Shown here piece after piece: positions 8,778 through 16,258 of a DNA stretch of 34,126 nucleotides. Location of the stretch: contig CANLLM010000021.1 of the NCBI GenBank assembly GCA_947491825.1, forward strand, positions 1-34,126, in the 5' to 3' direction. Source of the stretch: Bacteroidota bacterium. Its GTDB lineage: Bacteria; Bacteroidota; Bacteroidia; UKL13-3. A program made the position numbers and the translations under genes. The notes under the pieces were generated by a model. That model was not told the origin of the DNA. It ran no database searches and saw only the letters and a program-made list of their open reading frames with translations. Every line of letters begins with the position of its first letter. Positions within the stretch are counted from its first letter, which is position 1.

Positions 8778-9548
8778 TTAATTCAATTTTATTTTTCTTT
8801 TGATGCTTTCCATTTCTACGCGCATGCCTTTTAGCATGTTCATGATGCTTTCTAAATTTAGCTCTTCTTCTTTTTTATCAGATACATTTAACGTGCACAC
8901 AAATTGCCAAACTTCTATCACATCTGATACATGAACATTATAGGGTTCGTAGTTTTTATTGTCGGAATGCAGCTCAAGTTGATCTCCTTTTTTAAACACG
9001 CGTTTATATACAATACCTTCTTCCTTTGTAATTAATACATAGGTGCTACCATTGTTAATATCACTTATGTTTTCTACAAATTTACTCACTACAAAACTAC
9101 CACTTTGTAGTGGCGGCATCGAGTCCCCTTTTATAGGGAATGCCCTATGTTTACCCACAATCTTAAAGGGTAAATTCATGTTGGGTAAATTCTCGAAATA
9201 CTCTGGATCGCTGTAGCCATTTAAATATCCAGCCGATGCACGTGCAGTTACCACCTCTACCAAATCGTTGTTATTGGCATCAACCATAATTGGAAATAAA
9301 ATACGGTTTTGTCCAACTTTCATTAATGAGGTGGCATCTACCTTACTCAAATCACATTTAACCAACGCATCAATCGCTACATGAAACATGGTGCTTAAAC
9401 GGATAAGAATGTCAACTGGAGGGTCAGCTCTTTCTTCTTCATATGATCCGATGCGTGCGCGGGTGATATTTAGCTTATCAGCTAATTGTTGCTGACTCCA
9501 TCCTTTTATGGACCTTAAGTGCTTGATATTGTTTGATATTTTATTCAT
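8778..9548 (-). CDS. LexA-like repressor: XRE helix-turn-helix plus S24 autoprotease domain
   Basis: 256 residues. An XRE-type DNA-binding domain (about 5-62; WSQQQLADKLNITRARIGSYE) is joined to an S24/LexA-type domain (about 90-220). Ser143 lies in KGDSMPP and Lys182 in IVYKRV, a spacing of 39 against 37 in E. coli LexA. An Ala106-Gly107 pair (RASAGYLNG) lies 37 residues before the Ser, against 35 for the LexA cleavage site, so self-cleavage on RecA activation is plausible. The last 30 residues are charged and probably helical. The architecture is that of phage CI-type repressors, yet the gene faces two DNA polymerase genes, as a damage regulator would. Direct repeats over its promoter suggest autoregulation. 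The fold is secure; the SOS role is inferred. Confidence 0.88.
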   Translation of the reverse strand: MNKISNNIKHLRSIKGWSQQQLADKLNITRARIGSYEEERADPPVDILIRLSTMFHVAIDALVKCDLSKVDATSLMKVGQNRILFPIMVDANNNDLVEVVTARASAGYLNGYSDPEYFENLPNMNLPFKIVGKHRAFPIKGDSMPPLQSGSFVVSKFVENISDINNGSTYVLITKEEGIVYKRVFKKGDQLELHSDNKNYEPYNVHVSDVIEVWQFVCTLNVSDKKEEELNLESIMNMLKGMRVEMESIKRKIKLN

Positions 9549-9583
9549 ACTAAAATTATTAGCACAATAATACTAAAATAATT
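9547..9583. promoter_or_regulatory. Paired 14-bp direct repeats, candidate repressor operators
   Basis: ATACTAAAATTATT (9547-9560) and ATACTAAAATAATT (9570-9583) agree at 13 of 14 bases and start 23 bases apart, about two helical turns. The first copy overlaps the repressor's start codon. The stretch between them adds an inverted repeat, ATTATT / AATAAT at 9555-9571. The arrangement fits cooperative binding by the neighbouring XRE/S24 protein, but binding has not been shown. Confidence 0.5.
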
Positions 9584-9597
9584 GGTAAACTTGCAAA
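9565..9597 (-). promoter_or_regulatory. Candidate promoter of the LexA-like gene
   Basis: On the minus strand, TTTG (9594-9597) and TATTATTG (9565-9572; one mismatch to TAnnTTTG) are separated by 21 bases, within the Bacteroidota spacing range. The 14-bp repeats overlap the -7 element and the spacer, consistent with self-repression. No comparably good promoter was found for the divergent polymerase IV gene; TGATTTTG at 9625-9632 is the nearest -7 match. Confidence 0.4.
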
Positions 9598-9667
9598 CGT
9601 ATTTTTTGATTGATTACACAAAGTTGATTTTGCCTTAGTAGGCGAAGGCTTACAGGTAAAAAAGGTT

Positions 9668-9709
9668 GATTGGTGTGGTTTGTTTTTCTAATAACAAAAC
9701 AGACCAATC
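9668..9709 (+). promoter_or_regulatory. Leader inverted repeat ahead of polymerase IV
   Basis: GATTGGT (9668-9674) and ACCAATC (9703-9709) are perfect arms. The interior adds partial pairing between TGTTTT (9681-9686) and AAAACA (9696-9701). The element ends 32 bases before the ATG at 9742 and has no T-run after it. It could be an operator or an mRNA leader hairpin; sequence alone does not decide. Confidence 0.4.
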
Positions 9710-9741
9710 GGCCTCAAACAACTTATTATTACTTACATCAC

Positions 9742-10929
9742 ATGGCAAGAAATATTGTACATATTGATTTGGACTCGTTTTTTGTTTCGGTTGAGCGTTT
9801 AATTAACCCTAAACTTATTGGTAAACCTGTTTTAGTTGGAGGCACTAGTGATAGAGGAGTTGTGGCATCTTGTAGTTACGAGGCGCGCACCTTTGGCATA
9901 CACTCGGCTATGCCTATGAAACAGGCTAAACAATTATGCCCTGAAGCCATTGTGGTTCGTGGTGATTCAGGTGAGTACAGTAAATACTCTAATATCATCA
10001 CTGATATTGTTAAAGAAACGGTTCCGTTATACGAAAAAACATCTATTGATGAGTTTTACATGGACTTAACTGGAATGGATAAGTTTTTTGGTTGTTATAA
10101 ACTGGCTACAGAATTACGTCAACGTATTATTAAAGAAACAGATTTACCAATTTCGTTTGCTATGTCGGCTAATAAAACGGTATCTAAAGTAGGAACTGGT
10201 GAGGCAAAACCAAATGGACAAAAACACATTATTCAGGGGACAGAAAAAGAGTTTTTAGCGCCATTATCTATCAAAAAAATACCCATGGTAGGCGATAAAA
10301 CCTACCAACTTTTGCGAGGTATGGGGGTGATGTGGATTAGAACATTACAAGAAATGCCATTGGAGTTGATGCAACAAGTTTTGGGAGATAATGGTGCTGT
10401 AATTTGGCGCAAAGCTCAAGGTATTGATAATAGTCCGGTTGAGCCATACTCTGAAAGGAAATCTATAAGTACCGAACGTACTTTTGAGCAAGATACCATT
10501 GATGTAAAAATGTTAAGAGGGTTATTAATTGGCATGACCGAAAAATTAACTTTTCAGTTACGCTCAGAACAAAACTTAACGGCTTGTGTTACGGTTAAAA
10601 TTAGGTATTCCGACTTTAATACTTACACCATGCAAGCACGTATTCCATACACATCTATGGATCATATTTTAATTGAAAAAGTAAAAGAGTTGTTTGATAA
10701 ACTTTATCAAAAACGCATGCTGATTCGGCTTGTTGGTATTAGGTTTAGCCACTTGGTACATGGCGGTCATCAATACAATTTGTTTGACCAAACGCCTGAA
10801 CAAGTGCAGCTGTATTTAGCCATGGATAAAATACGTAAACGATTTGGTGATGATGCCGTGGCTCGTGCCGTGGGTACGCATTTTAAAATGAGTCATTTTA
10901 ATTCGTTTAATGGTAAAGAAACAAAATAA
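9742..10929 (+). CDS. dinB: DNA polymerase IV (Y-family translesion polymerase)
   Basis: 395 residues, against about 350 in E. coli DinB. Catalytic acids are intact: Asp9 and Asp11 in HIDLDSFF and Asp103-Glu104 in the SIDEFYMD motif. The steric-gate Phe is at 14. The FAMSANKTVSKVGTGEAKPNGQ-like fingers/palm segment, a helix-hairpin-helix region near 185-205, and a little-finger domain follow. QYNLF (344-348) closely matches the beta-clamp-binding pentapeptide QLxLF. Because the catalytic residues are present, this is an active-type Pol IV and not the inactive ImuB. The ATG at 9742 is chosen over an in-frame TTG at 9670 because it begins directly before the first catalytic strand. It is followed after 40 bases by the DnaE-like gene and is divergent from the LexA-like repressor. 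Confidence 0.95.
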   Translation: MARNIVHIDLDSFFVSVERLINPKLIGKPVLVGGTSDRGVVASCSYEARTFGIHSAMPMKQAKQLCPEAIVVRGDSGEYSKYSNIITDIVKETVPLYEKTSIDEFYMDLTGMDKFFGCYKLATELRQRIIKETDLPISFAMSANKTVSKVGTGEAKPNGQKHIIQGTEKEFLAPLSIKKIPMVGDKTYQLLRGMGVMWIRTLQEMPLELMQQVLGDNGAVIWRKAQGIDNSPVEPYSERKSISTERTFEQDTIDVKMLRGLLIGMTEKLTFQLRSEQNLTACVTVKIRYSDFNTYTMQARIPYTSMDHILIEKVKELFDKLYQKRMLIRLVGIRFSHLVHGGHQYNLFDQTPEQVQLYLAMDKIRKRFGDDAVARAVGTHFKMSHFNSFNGKETK

Positions 10930-10969
10930 ATCTTAAGGTTTAAACATCCTTATATCAACCCCACGCAAA

Positions 10970-13900
10970 ATGCTGCTTAACTGTCATACGTATTATAGTT
11001 TTGGTTACGGAACGTATGCCATTAAAGAATTGTTGGCTGCTGTGTATAACAATGGTTACAAGGTGTTTGCGTTAACAGATATTAATAATACATCTGCCGT
11101 TTTAGAAACATTGAGGATAACCCAAGATAAGCCGCTAAAAGCTGTTATTGGTATTGATTTTAGAAATGGTGTACAACAAAAATATATTGGGTTGGCACAA
11201 AATAATACAGGGTTTAAAGAGCTAAACGAACACCTGAGTAAACACTTACATACACAACATCCTTTTGAAAATAAGGCTCCAACGTTTAACCATACATTTG
11301 TTATTTATCCGTTTTCATCTTACAAGGGTTGGACTTTAAAAGATAATGAGTTTATTGGTGTTTCTCTTGCCGATTTAAAACAGTTGTCATTATCTCCCTA
11401 TCAAAGACTACACAACAAATTAGTTGTTTTACATCAGGTTACGTTTGCCAATAAAATTCAGTTTAATACACACCGTTTATTACGAGCCATCGACACCAAT
11501 AATTTATTGAGTAAACTTCCCATGTCCGAGCAAGCTACAGGCAATGAAACAATGCTATCGCGTGATGAGTTATTAGCTGCTTATGTTTCTTATCCCCACA
11601 TCATACAAAACACAGAAAATATTTTAGAACAATGCTTGGTACAGTTTGATTTTGGTAAACTGAAAAATAAAAATAAACAATTTTACACCGATAGTACTGC
11701 CAATGATATGGCCTTGTTACGCAGCGAATGTATGAAAGGTTTATTATACCGATACACGGACGTCAATGAGCAACAAGTAGCGCAGCAACGTATGGAAAAG
11801 GAATTGGCTGTGATTGAAAAAATGAACTTTACTTCGTACTTCCTAATTAATTGGGATATTGTAAACTATGCGCGCAGCAATCAGTATTACCATGTTGGTA
11901 GGGGAAGTGGAGCCAATAGTTTGGTGGCTTATTTAATTGGTATTACCGGTGTTGATCCGTTAGAGTTGGATTTGTATTTTGAACGTTTTATAAACGAACA
12001 CCGAAGCAATGCTCCTGATTTTGATATTGATTTTTCTTGGCGTGATAGGGATGATATCACGCGTTATATTTTTGAACGGTTTGGACAAAATGGTTGTGCT
12101 GCACTATTGGGTACGTATAGTACATATCAAAAAGATGCTGTGATACAAGAATTAGGGAAAGTATTTGGATTTCCTCCAAACGAAATTCAACAACTTAAAA
12201 AAATTGCACCACAATACGCCAATATAAAAAAGTATGATAAAAGTAACCTTACCGAAGTGTTATTTTATTACGCGCAGCACCTTGACGGAAAACCAAGTCA
12301 TTTAAGTATTCATGCCAGTGGTATTTTAATTTCGGAAGAGCCCATTACTTTCTACTCCGCCACTAATTTGCCACCAAAAGGTTACCCTACTACTCAATTT
12401 AGTATGATAGAGGCTGAAGATATTGGGTTGTTTAAATTTGACATTTTAAGCCAGCGAGGGTTAGGTAAAATTAAAGATGCGTTGGTTATTATCAAACAAA
12501 ACCAAGGTGTTGAAATAGATATACACGAAACGAGGAAATTTAAGCAAGATGAAAAAGTAAAAGTGCTTTTACGCGAAGCGAAAGCCATTGGCTGTTTTTA
12601 TGTTGAATCGCCCGGAATGCGCATGTTACTGGCTAAACTACGTGCCGATGATTATTTACGATTGGTAGCTGCAAGTTCTATTATTCGTCCTGGTGTTTCG
12701 CAAAGTGGTATGATGCGCGAGTACATTAATCGTTTTAGAAATGAAAAGTTACGTGAACAAGCACGTGCTAAATTACCCCAGTTGTACGATATTTTAGCAG
12801 AAACTTATGGTGTAATGGTATACCAAGAAGATGTAATAAAAGTGGCACATCAGTTTGCCGGATTAACCTTAGCCGAAGCTGATTATTTAAGGCGTGGCAT
12901 GAGTTGGAAGTTTAAAAAGCGTAACGAGTTTGCTTTAGTTCGTGATAAGTTTTTCAGCAATTGCGAACAACGTGGGTATGAAATAAACGTGGTTACAGCA
13001 ATTTGGTCTCAAATTGAAAGTTTTGCCAACTTCGCATTTGCCAAAGGCCATTCGGCAAGTTACGCAGTAGAAAGTTATCAGTCTCTTTACCTAAAAGCAT
13101 ACTATCCTTTAGAGTATATGGTGGCTACGTTAAACAATGGCGGTGGTTTTTATCGTGCCGAGTTGTATGTACACGAGGCCAGAATGCATGGGGCTTTTAT
13201 TCATGCGCCATGTGTAAATAACAGCAATGTAGAGTCGGTTATAAAAGGTAAAGTTATTTTTTTAGGTTTAGGGTTGATTGCTGAATTAACTCAATATACA
13301 CAAATACAAATACTACAAGAAAGAAATGACCATGGTTGTTTTTTAAGTATGGAAGACTTTACGGCCCGTTTTCCTATTTCAATTGAGCAGATGCGTTTGT
13401 TAATTAGGGTTGGGGCATTCAGTTTTACTAAAAAAAACAAAAGAGAATTGCTTTGGCAAGCCCATGCACTTATTCATCCTATAAAAAACAACGACAACTG
13501 TAATCAGTTATTTAAGCAAGAAAAAAAGTTATTTAAGTTGCCCAACTTGTTAGGTTCGGTAATTGACGATGCTTTTGATGAAATAGAGTTGTTGGGGTTT
13601 TCGTTAAGTTCACCATTTATATTATTACGCGATAAAACACCATCAACCTCAAAAGCAAAAGATCTTAAAAATTACATTAACCAAGAGGTAAGTATTATTG
13701 GATATTTGGTAAACATTAAACGTACACAAACCCATAAGGGAGAGCGTATGTATTTTGGAACTTTTATCGATATGGATGGACATTGGATTGATACGGTACA
13801 TTTTCCAGAAATTGCACGTGTTTATCCCTTTACTGGTGTCGGTTGTTATTTGATAAGGGGCAAGGTAACAGTAGAGTACGACTTTTTAACCATAGAAGTT

Positions 13901-13975
13901 TCATTGCTTAAACGACTTGCTATTATTGATAGGGAGGAGATGCGCGAGGATGTAAAATTGGTTGAATTAAACTGA
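10970..13975 (+). CDS. Short DnaE-type DNA polymerase III alpha subunit (second, DnaE2-like copy)
   Basis: 1001 residues; replicative DnaE of this phylum is usually about 1200 or longer. The N-terminal PHP domain is degenerate: CHTYYSF in place of HxHS and ALTDINN in place of TDH, so phosphoesterase activity is unlikely. The polymerase core is complete: GRGSGANSLVAYLIG (about 310-324), PDFDIDF with catalytic Asp352 and Asp354, and the third acid Asp491 in LFKFDILSQRGL. MVYQEDVIKVAHQFAGL and FAFAKGHSASYAV follow. An OB-fold region is at about 905-985, and the long tau-binding C-terminus is missing. This matches DnaE2/ImuC-type translesion polymerases. The gene lies 40 bases behind polymerase IV, almost certainly in one transcript. 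Whether it is damage-induced is inferred from the adjacent LexA-like gene. Confidence 0.9.
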   Translation: MLLNCHTYYSFGYGTYAIKELLAAVYNNGYKVFALTDINNTSAVLETLRITQDKPLKAVIGIDFRNGVQQKYIGLAQNNTGFKELNEHLSKHLHTQHPFENKAPTFNHTFVIYPFSSYKGWTLKDNEFIGVSLADLKQLSLSPYQRLHNKLVVLHQVTFANKIQFNTHRLLRAIDTNNLLSKLPMSEQATGNETMLSRDELLAAYVSYPHIIQNTENILEQCLVQFDFGKLKNKNKQFYTDSTANDMALLRSECMKGLLYRYTDVNEQQVAQQRMEKELAVIEKMNFTSYFLINWDIVNYARSNQYYHVGRGSGANSLVAYLIGITGVDPLELDLYFERFINEHRSNAPDFDIDFSWRDRDDITRYIFERFGQNGCAALLGTYSTYQKDAVIQELGKVFGFPPNEIQQLKKIAPQYANIKKYDKSNLTEVLFYYAQHLDGKPSHLSIHASGILISEEPITFYSATNLPPKGYPTTQFSMIEAEDIGLFKFDILSQRGLGKIKDALVIIKQNQGVEIDIHETRKFKQDEKVKVLLREAKAIGCFYVESPGMRMLLAKLRADDYLRLVAASSIIRPGVSQSGMMREYINRFRNEKLREQARAKLPQLYDILAETYGVMVYQEDVIKVAHQFAGLTLAEADYLRRGMSWKFKKRNEFALVRDKFFSNCEQRGYEINVVTAIWSQIESFANFAFAKGHSASYAVESYQSLYLKAYYPLEYMVATLNNGGGFYRAELYVHEARMHGAFIHAPCVNNSNVESVIKGKVIFLGLGLIAELTQYTQIQILQERNDHGCFLSMEDFTARFPISIEQMRLLIRVGAFSFTKKNKRELLWQAHALIHPIKNNDNCNQLFKQEKKLFKLPNLLGSVIDDAFDEIELLGFSLSSPFILLRDKTPSTSKAKDLKNYINQEVSIIGYLVNIKRTQTHKGERMYFGTFIDMDGHWIDTVHFPEIARVYPFTGVGCYLIRGKVTVEYDFLTIEVSLLKRLAIIDREEMREDVKLVELN

Positions 13976-14013
13976 GTTGTATGATATACATCAACCATAA
14001 TAATAAAGATAAT

Positions 14014-14021
14014 TATATTTG
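14014..14021 (+). promoter_or_regulatory. Candidate -7 box upstream of the DUF2130 gene
   Basis: TATATTTG is a perfect TAnnTTTG match 23 bases before the ATG at 14045. No TTTG is seen at the -33 position. It suggests the DUF2130 gene may have its own promoter as well as possible read-through from the polymerase genes. Confidence 0.35.
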
Positions 14022-14044
14022 ATTTCGAAAAATTGAAAAATAAT

Positions 14045-15310
14045 ATGCAAAACAACCAAATTAGTTGCCCTAACTGTGGCAGCCCCATAGATGTTGAAGA
14101 TATTTTAGCTCATAAATTAGAAGATGAGCTAAAGGTTAAGTTTAATGCTCAGTTAGCTACCGAAAAGAAGAAATACGAATCAGAATTAGATACATTAAAT
14201 AAAGCTAAAGAAGAATTTGAAACTAGAAAGAAAAAGGAAAACGAATTATTTCAAGAGCGTTTGGAAAAAACGCTGAAAGAAGAACGTAAGGCAATAGAAG
14301 AAAAGTTAAAGGCCAAAGTTAATGAGGAGTCGTTGGAACAATTGCAAGCATTACAAGATGAGTTGAAAGAAAAATCGGAGCAAGTAAAAGAACTTAATCG
14401 GAGCAAGGCCGAAATAGAAAAGCTAAAACGTGAGAAGGACGAAATGCGCGATTTGGTAGAAGCTGAATCTCAAAAGAAACTAAACGAACTTTTATTTGCT
14501 GAAAAAGATAAGATACGAAAGACGGAGGAGGAGCGAAATGAGTTACGTTTTAAAGAATTACAAAAACAGTTGGAAGACCAAAAGAAACTAACTGAAGAAA
14601 TGAAACGTAAACAAGAACAGGGCAGCATGCAATTGCAGGGTGAGGTCCAAGAACTGGCCATAGAAGAATGGCTAATTTCTCACTTTCCGCTTGATACCAT
14701 TGAAGAGATAAAAAAAGGTGCTCGTGGTGGAGATTGTATTCAAATTGTGAATACACGTACGCACCAAAATTGCGGTAAAATTTATTATGAGAGTAAACGT
14801 ACTAAAGATTTCCAGGCAGGATGGATTGAAAAGTTTAAAACTGATATACGCGAAAAAGGTGCTGATGTTGGCGTTTTGGTAACCGATGCCATGCCAGCTG
14901 ATATGGAGCGAATGGGATTGCGCGATGGCATATGGATTTGTACATTTGATGAATTTAAGGGATTGTGCTCAGTATTGCGCGAATCGATTGTGCAGTTAAG
15001 TAATGCATTAAGTTCTCAAGAAAATAAAGGTGACAAAATGCATTTGTTGTATGATTATCTAACGAGCACTACTTTTCGTATGCAGGTTGAAGCCATTGTG
15101 GAAGGATTCTCTCAAATGAAAGTAGCTTTAGACAGTGAAAAACGAGCGATGCAACGTATTTGGAAAGAACGCGAAAAACAAATCGAAAAAGTGATTACCA
15201 ATACCATTGATATGTATGGCTCAATAAAAGGGATTGCGGGCAGCGCCATACAACCCGTGAAGGCATTAGAGTTGCCAGAAGGTGATGACATGTTGGATGA
15301 GGAGGTTTGA
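14045..15310 (+). CDS. DUF2130 protein: zinc-ribbon, coiled coil and PD-(D/E)XK nuclease-like domain
   Basis: 421 residues. It begins with a CPNC half zinc-ribbon (Cys8, Cys11). A highly charged Lys/Glu-rich coiled coil follows (about 20-195), then a globular domain. There, GARGGDCIQIV and GKIYYESKR supply Asp230, Glu249 and Lys251, a D...ExK pattern of PD-(D/E)XK endonuclease folds. The C-terminal part (about 320-400) is again helical. The family is widespread and its cellular role is not established as far as I know. The ATG at 14045 is preferred to an in-frame TTG at 14033. It lies 69 bases after the DnaE-like gene on the same strand, with a possible promoter of its own, so linkage to DNA-damage functions is only suggestive. 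Confidence 0.8.
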   Translation: MQNNQISCPNCGSPIDVEDILAHKLEDELKVKFNAQLATEKKKYESELDTLNKAKEEFETRKKKENELFQERLEKTLKEERKAIEEKLKAKVNEESLEQLQALQDELKEKSEQVKELNRSKAEIEKLKREKDEMRDLVEAESQKKLNELLFAEKDKIRKTEEERNELRFKELQKQLEDQKKLTEEMKRKQEQGSMQLQGEVQELAIEEWLISHFPLDTIEEIKKGARGGDCIQIVNTRTHQNCGKIYYESKRTKDFQAGWIEKFKTDIREKGADVGVLVTDAMPADMERMGLRDGIWICTFDEFKGLCSVLRESIVQLSNALSSQENKGDKMHLLYDYLTSTTFRMQVEAIVEGFSQMKVALDSEKRAMQRIWKEREKQIEKVITNTIDMYGSIKGIAGSAIQPVKALELPEGDDMLDEEV

Positions 15311-15462
15311 TGAAGGTCTGCAAGCTTTATAGGGTCAGGGCATTTGACTGAACATGAGTTTGGTTTTGTATAAGCATAGTCAACAACGCTCATGCCTCAT
15401 GCTTCTAAAGGTTGAGTGACGGTTTTGTGACTAAAATTTATCAACCACCTACCCAAAAACAC

Positions 15463-15492
15463 TTGTTTATTTGGTACATTATTACACCTTTG
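15463..15492 (+). promoter_or_regulatory. Candidate slyD promoter
   Basis: TTG (15463-15465), a 19-base spacer and CACCTTTG (15485-15492; one mismatch to TAnnTTTG). The -7 box ends 41 bases before the slyD ATG. The spacer after the DUF2130 gene (15311-15533) shows no other element. Confidence 0.4.
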
Positions 15493-15533
15493 CCACTTTG
15501 TAAAATCGACCGTTGGTCAGAAATTAAATAACT

Positions 15534-16016
15534 ATGCAAGTAAGCGCACACAAAGTAGTATCTATTCATTACACATTAACTGATAATGCAGGTACGGTAT
15601 TAGACAGTAGCAGCGGACGTGAACCGTTAATCTACATCCAAGGTTTAGGTCACTTGATTCCAGGTATGGAAGAAGGAATTGAAGGTCGTATTATTGGTGA
15701 GAAATTGAATTTGAAAATTGCTCCTGAAAAAGGATATGGTGTGCGTAACGATGAGTTCGTGCAACAGGTTCCTAAAACAGCTTTTGGCGACCAAGAAATT
15801 CAACCAGGTATGCAGTTTGAAGCTGGAACCGAAGAGCAACGTTACATTGTAACTGTTACAACTATTGAAGGTGATATGATAACAGTAGATGGCAATCACC
15901 CATTAGCAGGTGTAGAGTTAAACTTTGATGTAGAAATTATTTCAGTTCGCGAAGCAACAGGCGATGAATTGGCTCATGGTCATGTTCACGGACCAGATGG
16001 ACATCACGATCATTAA
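15534..16016 (+). CDS. slyD: SlyD-type FKBP peptidyl-prolyl cis-trans isomerase
   Basis: 160 residues. The FKBP domain is split by an insert-in-flap chaperone domain: VVSIHYTLTDNAGTVLDSS at the start, LIPGMEEGIEGRIIGEKLNL, then the flap segment (about 70-130), then NHPLAGVELNFDVEI returning to the FKBP fold. The tail AHGHVHGPDGHHDH is rich in His and could bind nickel or other divalent metals, as in E. coli SlyD, although it is shorter and has no cysteines. It works as a prolyl isomerase and folding helper in the cytoplasm; no signal peptide is present. It is a single-gene unit with its own promoter candidate and a terminator. Confidence 0.93.
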   Translation: MQVSAHKVVSIHYTLTDNAGTVLDSSSGREPLIYIQGLGHLIPGMEEGIEGRIIGEKLNLKIAPEKGYGVRNDEFVQQVPKTAFGDQEIQPGMQFEAGTEEQRYIVTVTTIEGDMITVDGNHPLAGVELNFDVEIISVREATGDELAHGHVHGPDGHHDH

Positions 16017-16035
16017 GAACATATTTCTTTAAAGT

Positions 16036-16072
16036 AAAAGTCCGTTACCAATAAGTTGGTACGGACTTTTTT
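16036..16072 (+). terminator. Rho-independent terminator after slyD
   Basis: AAAAGTCCG...ACCAA (16036-16050) pairs with TTGGTACGGACTTTT (16056-16070) with a single bulged T, followed by T residues. The stem is about 14 pairs and the loop is short. It begins 19 bases after the stop codon. Confidence 0.85.
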
Positions 16073-16258
16073 ATGCTGCTAAATCATAACTTTAAGAAGA
16101 ATGATATCTAAATTGGAATCAATTATAATTGTACTTCTTGGTCTATGTGAATGATATGATTAAGGGTAATTTAGTTGTTTAAAATAGTGTAACCTTGTAT
16201 CTGTTAATCTTAAAACATACATCAATCATAATTGCGGAATTTTCCAATCCCTTAATCC

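Noticed and set aside
8778-9548. Prophage remnant based on the CI-like repressor
   Set aside because: No integrase, phage structural gene or attachment repeat is visible on either side; the neighbours are repair polymerases and housekeeping genes.
9742-10929. Calling the Y-family gene imuB
   Set aside because: ImuB lacks the catalytic acids; here Asp9 and Asp103-Glu104 are present, so polymerase IV is the right name.
10970-13975. Treating this as the main replicative dnaE
   Set aside because: It is about 200 residues short at the C-terminus, has a degenerate PHP domain and sits with polymerase IV and a LexA-like gene.
14470-14756. Minus-strand frames within the DUF2130 gene
   Set aside because: Antisense to Lys/Glu-rich coiled-coil codons, which produce Ser/Phe/Leu-rich spurious frames; no independent support.
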